Counted from the first letter of the stretch, positions 25,195-33,897 are shown. The stretch: DNA of 64,000 nt from Bradyrhizobium sp. CSS354 (GCF_029051725.1 NZ_JAACFU010000004.1:186001-250000), one strand, 5' to 3'. Numbers and translations: made by a program. Notes: generated by a model not told the origin, from the sequence alone.

Positions 25195-26372
25195 GGACGG
25201 CGATCCCTGGTGAGGAGTGCGAGCTCACCGAGCTGCTTCTGTGCACGCGCGAGCGTTGCGGTGGACGACGCGAGATCGACACGCGCCGGCGTGACCGGGG
25301 GCTTGTCGGCTGCGGCGGCGGATCCGCCGGCGAACGGCTTGCGAACGTCGAGTGCGAGCTGCATCGTTGCATTGAGAAAGGGAATGTCGCGCTCCGGCAG
25401 CTTCGACCGCTCGAGCGCCTTCAACTCGGCGAGACCGCCGTCATATTCGTCGGTGAGCGCCCGCGCCACGCCGCGGAACAAATGCGCCCGCTCGCGCTCC
25501 GCCGAGGCATCGGCGCTGAGAGTCAGCGCGCGTTCGCCGGCGAGCCGGGTCACGACCAGCCCCCCGCGCACCATCGCGGTGCGCGCGATCACGAGATACA
25601 GCTTGAGGCGGCTCGCGCGGTCGATCTGCTCCAGGAGGGTGGAGATCCGCGCAAACCGACGCTCGTCGAGCGCGAGGCTCGATTGCGTCAGACCCGTGGA
25701 AAACCGCTGCCAGAAGTCCCCGGCATAGACTGACTTGTGATAGTGCCGGATGTAGGCCAGCGCCAGGAACTCGAACTTGTCGAAATCCTCTGCTTGCCCG
25801 ACCAGCAGGATCTCGCGCCGCAGAGCGGCCTCCTCCACCAATGTGCCCGGCAGGAGCAGGCGCGCGTCATCCAGACGCTCGATGGCAAACGATGCTTCGG
25901 CGCGTGCGAACAGGGCGCCCTGGACCAGCGCGAGCTGCCCGCCCAGACCCGACGGAATCGTCCGCGGCTTGACATCCTTGAGCAGTTCGCGCGCTTCGTC
26001 CTGACGACCCTCGACATAGGCAAGCGCGCCGTCGAACAGCCGTCCGTCGACATTCAGCTTGTCGCGCGGCAGCTTGCGGATGATTTGCGGCGCGCCGCCG
26101 CTGAGCAGGTAGATGACGGCGGCCTGGCCGTTCTGCGGATTACTCCACACGGCCGGATCGGCCGCGAGAAGTTTTTCGCCGATCTGCCGGATCAATGCAC
26201 CGTGGCTGCCGTGCGCCGCATTATCGCCGTTGGCGATGCCGTCTTGCACGGCCTGCAACGCCCGAACGAGCTCATACGGCTCGCTCGATGTCGGTGCCGC
26301 CTCGGCGAATGCGCCTGCCGCCGTGAACGACAGCAGCATCAGCAGCGCAGCGCGGAGAAGAGGCCTGATCAA
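25191..26372 (-). CDS. motC: Periplasmic motility protein MotC
   Basis: 393 residues with a signal peptide (PLLRAALLMLLSFTAAGAFA). The body is helical and repeat-like (EPYELVRALQAVQDGI, LLSGGAPQIIRKLPRDKLN, FDKFEFLALAYIRHYHKSVY, YDGGLAELKALERSKLPERD), matching rhizobial MotC. MotC binds the periplasmic part of MotB and is thought to open or modulate the proton channel, which is part of rhizobial speed control. The start overlaps motB and the stop overlaps fliK, each by four bases. Confidence 0.9.
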   Translation of the reverse strand: MIRPLLRAALLMLLSFTAAGAFAEAAPTSSEPYELVRALQAVQDGIANGDNAAHGSHGALIRQIGEKLLAADPAVWSNPQNGQAAVIYLLSGGAPQIIRKLPRDKLNVDGRLFDGALAYVEGRQDEARELLKDVKPRTIPSGLGGQLALVQGALFARAEASFAIERLDDARLLLPGTLVEEAALRREILLVGQAEDFDKFEFLALAYIRHYHKSVYAGDFWQRFSTGLTQSSLALDERRFARISTLLEQIDRASRLKLYLVIARTAMVRGGLVVTRLAGERALTLSADASAERERAHLFRGVARALTDEYDGGLAELKALERSKLPERDIPFLNATMQLALDVRKPFAGGSAAAADKPPVTPARVDLASSTATLARAQKQLGELALLTRDRRP

Positions 26373-27703
26373 GGACGCTTCTCCCGGACCATGATCTCGA
26401 TCCGTCTGTTCTGCGCGGCCGCCGGATCGTTTTGAAGTTTCGGCCGCCGATCGGCATAGCCCTCGACATGCTCGATGCGCTGCGCATCGACGCCGGAGCG
26501 GACCAGCATGTAATAGGCCATCTGCGCACGCGCCGTCGACAGCCGCCAGTTGTCGTAGGTCTCCGAACGGTATGGCCGATTGTCGGTGTGGCCGCGGACG
26601 ATGATCACGCCGGGACGCTTCGTCAGCAGCGGGCCGATCTTGTCGATCACACGGATGAGTTCGGGTCGCGGCTCAGCCGAGCCGACCGCGAACATGCCGA
26701 AGTTTGCATCGTCGGTCAGGCTGATCAGCAGGCCGTCCTCGACCTGGCGCACCTCGGCCACCGGTCCCGCGCCGGCCTTGACGTCCGACAGCGCATCCGC
26801 GATCGCCGACTGAAGCTGTCTGATCGCTAGCTGCTGGGCCTGAATCGCGTCGCGCTCGGATTCCTTGGTCGTGTCGTTGGGACGCGGCTGCGCGACGGCA
26901 TTGGCTTGATTACCGGCCTGGGCACCCGGCTGCGCGCTCCCTTCGCGTGAAGACTGCGACGGCGCGGGCCCCGGCGGCAGTAAGGCCGACAGGCTTGCGG
27001 ACGACGCATCGGCGTTCGGAGCCACGCTTCCGCCAGCATCGTCCTGCCTGGCTCGGCGTGCCTGCGTCTCGCCTTGGCCCGTGCCAGGCGCAGTGTCGCG
27101 CGCGGCCGCATTCGGCTTGGACTCGGGCTTGGGTTCGCCCTCGATGATGCGATCGGCGTCCTTCGCTGCCTGCGGCGCAAGCTTCCAATAGCCGGGATCG
27201 AACGGATCGCGGTAGGCGTCGCCTCCCTTGAGGCCGTCCTCCTCGGCGGACGTCAGAGCGCCGGCGCGCCGCTGGCCCGAGGCTTGGTTCGCGCTGCTGG
27301 CGATCTCGGCGAGCGTCGTATAGGGATCGCGGAACAGGACCTTCTCCTCGTAGAAGGGCGGCTTCTCGGCGGTCGGAGAGTCACCGCGACGTTCCTCGCT
27401 CGGTCCTCCCGGCTGACGCCTGCCGTCCTGGCCGTCGAACGACGACGGCTCCTTCTTGGAGAGATCCTTGAGCCCCTTCGGGGCAGGTGCGTTCTCCGCG
27501 AGCTTGATCGGATTGAAATAGCTCGCAACCACCTGCTTCTGGTCCTGGTTGAGTGCATTGATCAGCCACATCACCAGGAAGAACGCCATCATCGCGGTCA
27601 TGAAGTCCGCATAGGCGATCTTCCAGACGCCGCCGTGCGGCTTCTCATCGTCGAAGGCGCTCCGCCGGCGGATGATGACGAGTTCTGACTTGACCTCATT
27701 CAT
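26369..27703 (-). CDS. motB: Flagellar motor stator protein MotB
   Basis: 444 residues, longer than enteric MotB because of an extended linker rich in Ala, Gly, Gln and Pro. The N-terminal part has the single membrane helix with the proton-accepting aspartate (KIAYADFMTAMMAFFLVMWL, Asp at about residue 32). The C-terminal OmpA-like peptidoglycan-binding domain includes VIIVRGHTDNRPYRSETYDN and STARAQMAYYMLV. The long linker is where MotC is expected to act. The gene lies six bases downstream of the FliH-like gene and overlaps motC. Confidence 0.94.
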   Translation of the reverse strand: MNEVKSELVIIRRRSAFDDEKPHGGVWKIAYADFMTAMMAFFLVMWLINALNQDQKQVVASYFNPIKLAENAPAPKGLKDLSKKEPSSFDGQDGRRQPGGPSEERRGDSPTAEKPPFYEEKVLFRDPYTTLAEIASSANQASGQRRAGALTSAEEDGLKGGDAYRDPFDPGYWKLAPQAAKDADRIIEGEPKPESKPNAAARDTAPGTGQGETQARRARQDDAGGSVAPNADASSASLSALLPPGPAPSQSSREGSAQPGAQAGNQANAVAQPRPNDTTKESERDAIQAQQLAIRQLQSAIADALSDVKAGAGPVAEVRQVEDGLLISLTDDANFGMFAVGSAEPRPELIRVIDKIGPLLTKRPGVIIVRGHTDNRPYRSETYDNWRLSTARAQMAYYMLVRSGVDAQRIEHVEGYADRRPKLQNDPAAAQNRRIEIMVREKRP

Positions 27704-27709
27704 GACGGA

Positions 27710-28429
27710 CTACCGGCGCGCCTCTTTCAGGCGCTCGCTCCAGGCCGTGATCTGCGTCTCGATCACTGTCTGGTCGGCCACGACGCGAACCTCGAAAGTA
27801 TCGGCGGCCTCATACTCGAAGCCCGTTCGCCGGGCCGTCCCGAGCTGCGTCTTCACCAGGTCGAGCAGTTCGCTCGGGCCCGTGACCTTGAACACCGGCA
27901 CCGGCGAATTTCCGGTCAGCGCCGCAATCTGCTCGACCAGCGACCCGATCGCCTTGTCGCGGACCGCATCGGCCAGGAACGGCAGCAATATCCGCGCAAC
28001 GGAGCTCGCGATGTTGGTCTCGATTTCGCGACACGCCGTCTCGAAACCGGTGACGACCGCCACCGCCTGCTGGTCGGACCACTTGGCCCGCTCTTCGCCG
28101 AGCCGGATTGCGCTGCGCACTCGTTCCTCGGCGATCCTGGACTCGCCCTCCGCGACGCCGGCCGCATGGCCGCGCCGAAAGGCATCGTCCAGGAGATTGA
28201 CCGCCGGGGCTTCCGCCTTCGGCGCCGGAGGCGGCGACTGAAGCTGCGGGTGCGACTGCGGTTGCGAATGGGTCTGGGGCTGCGGCTGAGGCTGAGGCTG
28301 AGGCTCGCGCCGGGCTTCCTTCGGCCTCGTCAGCACGTCCTGGATTTTGGGTGGCGGTGGAGGTGGAGGCGATTTGACCCGCCCGTTCGCGTCGAACTGC
28401 GTCAGGAGCTTTCCGATTGCCGCGTTCAT
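27710..28429 (-). CDS. fliH: FliH-like flagellar export protein
   Basis: 239 residues. The N-terminus has a run of eight prolines (SPPPPPPPK region) and a Pro-Gln repeat tract (PQPQPQPQTHSQPQSHPQLQ). The middle is a helix (AFRRGHAAGVAEGESRIAEE) with the G-x3-G-like spacing of FliH, and the C-terminal half (VVTGFETACREIETNIASSV and EQIAALTGNSPVPVFKVTGP) fits the alpha/beta domain that binds FliI. The call is supported by its place after fliF, whose stop overlaps this start by four bases. FliI is encoded elsewhere in the cluster, at 45534-46859. Confidence 0.7.
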   Translation of the reverse strand: MNAAIGKLLTQFDANGRVKSPPPPPPPKIQDVLTRPKEARREPQPQPQPQPQTHSQPQSHPQLQSPPPAPKAEAPAVNLLDDAFRRGHAAGVAEGESRIAEERVRSAIRLGEERAKWSDQQAVAVVTGFETACREIETNIASSVARILLPFLADAVRDKAIGSLVEQIAALTGNSPVPVFKVTGPSELLDLVKTQLGTARRTGFEYEAADTFEVRVVADQTVIETQITAWSERLKEARR

Positions 28430-30057
28430 GCCGCCTCCTCGCGTCGCATCCAGTCTTTAAGGATCGCTGCCGCCTGCATCTGATCGAGACGGACGATCTG
28501 CTCCAACCGCTTCTGCGGCGTTCGCTGCATCTTGCCTTCGAGGTCTTCGACCAGGTTGAGCTCGGCCTCCTCGTTGTCCGCCAATGCAAGGGCGCCAGCG
28601 GCCGACTCGAGCTCGGCAGCTTCCGCCGCCTCGGTCTGCTCCTGCGCCGCACGATGGGTCAAAATGCCGTTGACCGCAGGACGAAGTCCGAACCACACCA
28701 GCATCGAAGCGACGGCCAGGATCGTCACTGCGTTGATGACGCTGCCGAGCTGCTTGTTGATCATCTCGACGAAGCTGATCGGCGGCACCGGTGCCAGTTC
28801 GCGAGAGCCTTCGATGAAATCGACGGCTGTCACCTGGATCTGGTCGCCGCGCGCCTTGTCCAGCCCGCCGGCCGTGGCTGCGAGTTGGCTGATCTCGGCG
28901 AGCTTGCTGTCGACGATGGCCTGGTTGCTCTTGTCCCCGAGGTCGGCAATGAGCCGCCCGCGGTTCACCAGCACGGCAATGAACAGCTTCTTCACCGAAT
29001 AGCCGTCGCTCACCGTCGTCGTGGTCTTGGAAGAGACCTCGAAATTCGTGACGTCCTCGCGGCGGGTCTTGTCCTCGCTGGAATTCTTGGTGCCGCCGGC
29101 GTTCACCTGCTGGTCGGGAAGGTTCTGCTGCACCGTGGTCGGCTGCGAACGGTCCGCATTCTGCGACTTCTCGTTCTCGCGGACGTTCCTCACCGAACGT
29201 TCTGCGCGGCTCTCCGGATCGTAGACGGTCTCGTTGATCTGCCGCTTGTCGGTGGAGAGCTGCGATGCAACGCTCACTTCGAAATTGTCGAGGCCCAGAT
29301 ACGGCGTCAGCGCCTTGCGGATGTTCTCTTGCACCATCCCGCCGACCGTCTTCTGCAGGCTCGCCATCTTGGTCGGAGCAGCCGTCGCCTCATCCTCTTC
29401 GGCAAGCAGCATCGAACCGTCGGCGTCCAGCACCGTGACCTTGTCGCGACTCATGCCCGGAATGGCCGCCGCGACGAGATGACGGATCGACTGCGCCGTG
29501 CGTGCCTCGATTGCGCCGTCGGTGCGCAGCACGACCGATGCCGAAGGCGGCTGCTGCGTCGCGCGGAACGACCCCCGCACCGGCATCACGATATGCACCC
29601 GCGCCGCCTTCACGCCCTTCATCAACTGCACCGTGCGGGCGATTTCGCCTTCCAGCGCCCGGAGCTTGGTGACCTCCTGCATGAACGAGGTCAAACCGAG
29701 CGAGCCGATCTTGTCGAAGAGCTCGTAGCCGGAATTGGCGCTGGTCGGCAGCCCCTTCTCGGCGAGCAGCATCCGCGCTTGCATCGTCTGGCTCGGACGC
29801 ACCGAGACCGCGTCGCCGGCTGTGTTGACGTCGAAGGTGATGTTCTGCTCGCGCAGCGCGGCACCCATACGCGTCACGTCTTCGCGGGAAAGGCCGGTAT
29901 AGAGCGTTTCGAATTCAGGCCGGCTCAGATAATAGGCGCCGCCCACGACGGTGACGAGAACGGCGAAACCGATCAATCCCAAGGCCATCAGGCGTCGCGG
30001 CCCAAGCTCGAGCAGATTGTTGAGCAGTTGCTGTACCTGCGCACGACTGAGCAGCAT
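28426..30057 (-). CDS. fliF: Flagellar MS-ring protein FliF
   Basis: 543 residues from the ATG at 30055-30057; the ribosome site (GAGGT) is close to this ATG, and a GTG at 30088-30090 is a possible alternative. Two membrane helices flank a large periplasmic part: MALGLIGFAVLVTVVGGAYY near the N-terminus and VINAVTILAVASMLVWFGLR near the C-terminus. The PRD/T3SS ring domain is clear (YTGLSREDVTRMGAALREQN, KLRALEGEIARTVQLMKGVK, ARVHIVMP). The C-terminal tail ends in the FliG-binding helix (KRLEQIVRLDQMQAAAILKD). It begins a separate transcript ahead of fliH-motB-motC-fliK. Confidence 0.95.
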   Translation of the reverse strand: MLLSRAQVQQLLNNLLELGPRRLMALGLIGFAVLVTVVGGAYYLSRPEFETLYTGLSREDVTRMGAALREQNITFDVNTAGDAVSVRPSQTMQARMLLAEKGLPTSANSGYELFDKIGSLGLTSFMQEVTKLRALEGEIARTVQLMKGVKAARVHIVMPVRGSFRATQQPPSASVVLRTDGAIEARTAQSIRHLVAAAIPGMSRDKVTVLDADGSMLLAEEDEATAAPTKMASLQKTVGGMVQENIRKALTPYLGLDNFEVSVASQLSTDKRQINETVYDPESRAERSVRNVRENEKSQNADRSQPTTVQQNLPDQQVNAGGTKNSSEDKTRREDVTNFEVSSKTTTTVSDGYSVKKLFIAVLVNRGRLIADLGDKSNQAIVDSKLAEISQLAATAGGLDKARGDQIQVTAVDFIEGSRELAPVPPISFVEMINKQLGSVINAVTILAVASMLVWFGLRPAVNGILTHRAAQEQTEAAEAAELESAAGALALADNEEAELNLVEDLEGKMQRTPQKRLEQIVRLDQMQAAAILKDWMRREEAA

Positions 30058-30300
30058 GTGACCTCGTACCAATGCGAACGTAGAGGACACTCTGCTGCCA
30101 ACCTTGTCTGAAGGTTGCGCGAGATCACGAATGTGTCGGTTCGCCGGCGAGGCGTTGCAATTTTACAAGAGACTGAGTGACGCGATCGCGCGCGTCGGCA
30201 ACAAGCGGACGGCCGGTCGCATCGCGGTGCGATCGGCGACGGCGTGTTGCCTGGAAGGTGGCGTCAGGAGACCGATGTGGGCACTTCGTGTGCCGTCAGA

Positions 30301-30344
30301 TCCGCCGTTCATGGCGGAGACCGTGCTCCCTGAGGAGCACGGTC
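30301..30344. terminator. Double hairpin downstream of the first flagellin gene
   Basis: Two adjacent stems: 30301-30306/30313-30318 (TCCGCC/GGCGGA) and 30319-30329/30334-30344 (GACCGTGCTCC/GGAGCACGGTC). They lie 18 bases after the flagellin stop at 30362 on the minus strand. No strong U-run follows on that strand, while a TTTT follows on the plus strand, so termination efficiency is uncertain. Confidence 0.6.
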
Positions 30345-30361
30345 GTTTTCGAAGCCGCCGC

Positions 30362-31273
30362 TTAGCGGAACAGCGACAGGATGCTCTGGCTGTTCTGGTT
30401 GGCGATCGAGAGCGCCTGAACGCCGAGCTGCTGCTGGGTCTGGAGCGCCTGAAGGCGGGTCGATTCCGCGTTCATGTCGGCGTCGACGAGCTGGCCGATA
30501 CCGCGGTCCACCGAGTCCATCAGGGTCTTGACGAACTCCGTGTTGGTCGCGAGTCGGTTCTTGACGGCACCGAGATTGGCGGCGGCCGAGGCCACCGAGT
30601 TGATGCCGGCGGTGACCTGCGCGATGTAGCCATCGAGCGTGGTCTGGTCAGCTGCCGAGTCGGTCAACGCGGAGATGCTCATCGTGTTGATCGACGGAGA
30701 GGTCGAACCGGCCGTGTCCAGAATGCCGGTCTGCGTCGAGGTGTAGAGCGAGTAGTTCGCGGTGGTCACGGTGATGGAGCCGATGGTGGGCGTACCGCCG
30801 ACACGCGAGTACGACGACACCAGGTTGAAGGTGGTCGGCGTGGTGGCGGTCGTGCTCAGCCAGTTGATGCCGTTGAAGGTCGCCGAGTTGGCCTTGAGCT
30901 TCATATCCTGCTGAATCTGGGTGATGTCAGCCTGGATCTTGGTGCGGTCGATACCGGCGGTCTTGGCTTCGACCAGCAGCGCCTGGAGCTTGGTCAGGCC
31001 GGAGTCCTTGTCACCGATAACCGAGGTCAGAGCGGTATATTCGGTGTCGACGGTCGCAGCCGACAGACCGAGCGAGTCGGAGACGGCGGAGAGCGCGGCA
31101 TTGTCGGAGCGCATCGACGTTGCGATCGACCAGTAGGCAGCGTTGTCCGAAGCGGTGGAGACGCGCATACCGGTCGAGATGCGGTTCTGCGTGGTCGCGA
31201 GCTGCGAGCTAACGTTGCGAAGGGTCTGCAGCGCGGTCATTGCAGACGAGTTGGTGAGGAGGCTAGAACCCAT
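30362..31273 (-). CDS. lafA: Lateral flagellin, copy 1
   Basis: 303-residue filament protein of about 31 kDa. The N-terminal D0/D1 segment (SSLLTNSSAMTALQTLRNVS and ATTQNRISTGMRVSTASDNA) and the C-terminal one (ESTRLQALQTQQQLGVQALS, ending SIANQNSQSILSLFR) are classic flagellin. The size is that of the thin lateral flagellins LafA of Bradyrhizobium rather than the large subpolar ones (known from the literature). It is the second of a tandem pair with 31543-32451; the middle of the two proteins is nearly identical. It has its own leader with a predicted regulatory fold and no fliD or fliS gene nearby. Confidence 0.93.
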   Translation of the reverse strand: MGSSLLTNSSAMTALQTLRNVSSQLATTQNRISTGMRVSTASDNAAYWSIATSMRSDNAALSAVSDSLGLSAATVDTEYTALTSVIGDKDSGLTKLQALLVEAKTAGIDRTKIQADITQIQQDMKLKANSATFNGINWLSTTATTPTTFNLVSSYSRVGGTPTIGSITVTTANYSLYTSTQTGILDTAGSTSPSINTMSISALTDSAADQTTLDGYIAQVTAGINSVASAAANLGAVKNRLATNTEFVKTLMDSVDRGIGQLVDADMNAESTRLQALQTQQQLGVQALSIANQNSQSILSLFR

Positions 31274-31345
31274 TTTGATGTCCCTTTGGAGATTGAATTA
31301 GATTTGGGGACATACCGGACTTACACCGGTACGGCAGGGCGGCGT
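31274..31345 (-). promoter_or_regulatory. Flagellin mRNA leader with conserved hairpin and anti-Shine-Dalgarno element (copy 1)
   Basis: On the minus strand the leader has a hairpin TACCGG-N7-CCGGTA (31313-31331), followed at once by ATGTCCC (complement of 31307-31313). Further down, GGGACAT (complement of 31278-31284) includes the Shine-Dalgarno AAGGGA of the flagellin gene. The two 7-nt elements are perfectly complementary over a 22-nt loop, so the ribosome site can be sequestered. The same elements occur in the second flagellin leader. Use by FlbT or another regulator is inferred. Confidence 0.65.
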
Positions 31346-31487
31346 CATGCCTTTGGGCTGCGCAAAAGCGTCAAGGCCCAACCTGTCGTAACGGCGACGA
31401 TAGCCCGCGAAGCTTGTGCGGGGCTTGTGGCTCTGTGTCTTTGCCGCAACAAGGCGGCCGAAATTGCGGCGCGCGACGTCACGCCAA

Positions 31488-31523
31488 AATGAAAGGGCCG
31501 CGCCTCGTGAGAAGCGCGGCCCT
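31488..31523 (-). terminator. Terminator of the second flagellin gene
   Basis: A 10-bp perfect stem pairs 31494-31503 with 31514-31523 (AGGGCCGCGC), followed on the minus strand by TTTCATTTT. It lies 19 bases after the stop at 31543, making the two flagellins separate transcripts. Confidence 0.88.
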
Positions 31524-31542
31524 CCCCAAAATCGTTTGAGGC

Positions 31543-32451
31543 TTAGCGGAACAGCGACAGGATGCTCTGGCTGCTGTTGTTGGCGATCGAGAGCGCCTGC
31601 ACGCCGAGCTGCTGCTGGACCTGGAGGGCCGACAGGCGGGTGGACTCCTGATTCATGTCGGCGTCGACGAGCTGACCGATACCGCGGTCCACGGAGTCCA
31701 TCAGCGACTTCACGAAGTCCGTGTTGGTGGAGAGGCGGTTCTTGACGGCACCGAGATTGGCGGCGGCCGAGGCCACCGAATTGATGCCAGCGGTGACCTG
31801 CGCGATGTAGCCATCGAGCGTGGTCTGGTCAGCTGCCGAGTCGGTCAACGCGGAGATGCTCATCGTGTTGATCGACGGAGCGGTCGAACCGGCCGTATCC
31901 AGAATGCCGGTCTGCGTCGAGGTGTAGAGCGAATAGTTCGCGGTGGTCACGGTGATGGAGCCGATGGTGGGCGTACCGCCGACACGCGAGTACGACGAGA
32001 CGAGGCTGAAGGTGGTCGGCGTGGTGGCGGTCGTGCTCAGCCAATTGATGCCGTTGAAGGTCGCCGCAGTGGCTGTCGCCTTCATCTGCTGCTGGATCTG
32101 GGTGACGTCGGCCTGGATCTTGCTGCGGTCGATACCGGCGGTCTTGGCTTCGACCAGCAGGGACTGGAGCTTGGTCAGGCCGGAGTCCTTGTCGCCGATG
32201 ACCGTGGTCAGAGCGGTATATTCGGTGTCGACGGTCGCAGCCGACAGACCAAGCGAGTCGGAGACGGCGGAGAGCGCGGCGTTATCAGCGCGCATCGAGG
32301 TCGCGATCGACCAGTACGCAGCGTTGTCCGAAGCGGTCGAGACGCGCTGGCCGGTGGAGATGCGGGTCTGCGTGGTGGAGAGCTGCGAGCTCACAGACCG
32401 CAGGGTCTGGAGAGCGGTCATGGCAGTCGAGTTCGTAAGCAGGCTTGACAT
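31543..32451 (-). CDS. lafA: Lateral flagellin, copy 2
   Basis: 302 residues, paralogue of the gene at 30362-31273. N-terminus SSLLTNSTAMTALQTLRSVS with STGQRVSTASDNAAYWSIAT; C-terminus ESTRLSALQVQQQLGVQALS ending SIANNSSQSILSLFR. The central part, including TTTATTPTTFSLVSSYSRVG-type residues and STQTGILDTAGST, is almost identical to copy 1, while substitutions cluster nearer the ends. It lies downstream of fliP and has its own leader, terminator and probable promoter. Two co-assembled lateral flagellins are known in Bradyrhizobium. Confidence 0.93.
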   Translation of the reverse strand: MSSLLTNSTAMTALQTLRSVSSQLSTTQTRISTGQRVSTASDNAAYWSIATSMRADNAALSAVSDSLGLSAATVDTEYTALTTVIGDKDSGLTKLQSLLVEAKTAGIDRSKIQADVTQIQQQMKATATAATFNGINWLSTTATTPTTFSLVSSYSRVGGTPTIGSITVTTANYSLYTSTQTGILDTAGSTAPSINTMSISALTDSAADQTTLDGYIAQVTAGINSVASAAANLGAVKNRLSTNTDFVKSLMDSVDRGIGQLVDADMNQESTRLSALQVQQQLGVQALSIANNSSQSILSLFR

Positions 32452-32530
32452 TGCGAATGTCCCTTTATGTACGCGTTACATTTTCACGAGGGGACATACC
32501 GGGCTTTCACCGGTACGGAGGGGCGGCATC
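32452..32530 (-). promoter_or_regulatory. Flagellin mRNA leader with conserved hairpin and anti-Shine-Dalgarno element (copy 2)
   Basis: The same arrangement as in copy 1: the hairpin TACCGG-N7-CCGGTA (32497-32515), ATGTCCC (complement of 32491-32497) and GGGACAT (complement of 32457-32463) overlapping the Shine-Dalgarno. The segment between the paired elements differs in sequence and length (27 nt here), while the pairing elements are kept, which supports function. Confidence 0.65.
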
Positions 32531-32656
32531 ATGCCTTTGGACTGATGTGGGTGGGGTCCAACCCGCCGTGACGCATTGCTAACATGCCGAATCTTGCGCG
32601 CAGATTAAGATCGACTTGAATTGTGCGGTAAAATCAGATGGTTAACGTTACCTATT

Positions 32657-32690
32657 GCTAACCATAGGCCGGTACTTCTCGCTAACCATA
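32657..32690. promoter_or_regulatory. Direct repeat GCTAACCATA upstream of the flagellin copy 2 leader
   Basis: Two identical 10-mers at 32657-32666 and 32681-32690, 24 bp apart, with a palindromic TAACGTTA at 32643-32650 next to them. They lie between the fliP stop and the flagellin gene, in a local AT-rich zone. The spacing is near two helical turns, which suits a dimeric activator such as an OmpR-type regulator; this is inference. Confidence 0.45.
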
Positions 32691-32716
32691 ACCATCCGGC
32701 CTGGCGCTCGTTGCCG

Positions 32717-33457
32717 TCAAGAGAACGACCGCACCAGCCCGGAGGCGAGCAGGTTCCAGCCGTCGATCAGCACGAAGAACAGCATCTTGAACGGCAGTGC
32801 GAGGATCGTCGGCGGCATCATCATCATGCCCATCGACATGGTCAGCGTCGCCACGATCATGTCGATGACGAGGAACGGCAGGATGATGAGAAAGCCGATC
32901 TCGAACGAACGCCTGAGCTCGGAAATCATGAAGGCCGGAATGATGACGCGCATGTCGACGCGCTTGTCATCGAACTTCCTGCGGAAGCTCTCCGCGGCCA
33001 GCGATTCGAACGTCTGCAGATCCTTGTCGCGAACATGGGCCAGCATGAATTCGCGGAACGGATCGGTGATCTTCAGATAGGCCTCTTCCTCCGAGATCTC
33101 GTTCTTCATTAGCGGCTGGATGCCGGTCTCCCAGGCGCGGTCGAAGGTCGGCGCCATCACGTAGAAGGTCATGAACAGCGCGAGGCTGATCAGCACCAGG
33201 TTGGCCGGCGTGGTCTGCAGGCCGAGTCCGGCGCGCAGGAACGACAGCGCCACCGCAAATCGCGTGAAGCTCGTCACCATGATGAGCAGTCCCGGCGCCA
33301 CCGATAGCACCGTGATCACCGCCATCAGCTGGATGATGCGCCCGCTGGTCGAGCCGTTGCCCGGCGGCAGCAGCGAATTGAGGTCCGGAATCTGGGCCAG
33401 CGCCACTTCGGGCAGCACGACCAGGAGCAACGCAAGCAGCAGGACTCTCAGTTTCAC
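32717..33457 (-). CDS. fliP: Flagellar export gate protein FliP
   Basis: 246 residues with a cleavable signal peptide (RVLLLALLLVVLPEVALAQ). The family signatures are clear: SFTRFAVALSFLRAGLGLQT, TPANLVLISLALFMTFYVM and the C-terminal IGFLIILPFLVIDMIVATLT plus MGMMMMPPTILALPFKMLFF. FliP forms the core of the gate with FliQ and FliR. It is the last gene of the flgB-to-fliP operon, overlapping fliL by four bases. Confidence 0.97.
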   Translation of the reverse strand: MKLRVLLLALLLVVLPEVALAQIPDLNSLLPPGNGSTSGRIIQLMAVITVLSVAPGLLIMVTSFTRFAVALSFLRAGLGLQTTPANLVLISLALFMTFYVMAPTFDRAWETGIQPLMKNEISEEEAYLKITDPFREFMLAHVRDKDLQTFESLAAESFRRKFDDKRVDMRVIIPAFMISELRRSFEIGFLIILPFLVIDMIVATLTMSMGMMMMPPTILALPFKMLFFVLIDGWNLLASGLVRSFS

Positions 33458-33897
33458 TGAATCACCAACGTCTCAATGATCAATTCGCGGATCTTGCCCG
33501 AGGAGCGGATATTGGCGCGTTCGGTCAGGTCGTCGCGCAGATGCTGAAGCCCGCGAGATCCCTCGAACTGCGCAACCGTCGCCGAGCGCAGATAGGTGAC
33601 GATGTCCTCGCTGATATGGGCCGCCAGGATGCCGGCATCCTCGTCGCTCATGCTGTCGGTCACCATGGAGGCTTCGATGCGGGCCCAGTTGTTGGCCGGC
33701 GCGCCGAGATTGGTCACGATCGGGGACAGCTTCCTGAGCCGCGCGCTGCCGGCGTAGCTGGAGGCAAGAGGTGGCGGCGTGGCGGTTTTCTTCGCATCCG
33801 CGACGCGCTCGGCGGCCGCAAACAGATGCAGGCCGGCAAGCGCGCCCGCGCCGATCGCGATCAGGGTCAGCACCAGGATGGCTGCAATCAGGCGCAT
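33454..33897 (-). CDS. fliL: Flagellar basal-body-associated protein FliL
   Basis: 147 residues with one N-terminal membrane helix (RLIAAILVLTLIAIGAGALA) and a periplasmic domain (TNLGAPANNWARIEASMVTD, DIVTYLRSATVAQFEGSRGL, ending GKIRELIIETLVIQ). The pattern and the place directly before fliP agree with FliL, a stator-associated protein. The stop overlaps the fliP start. Confidence 0.88.
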   Translation of the reverse strand: MRLIAAILVLTLIAIGAGALAGLHLFAAAERVADAKKTATPPPLASSYAGSARLRKLSPIVTNLGAPANNWARIEASMVTDSMSDEDAGILAAHISEDIVTYLRSATVAQFEGSRGLQHLRDDLTERANIRSSGKIRELIIETLVIQ

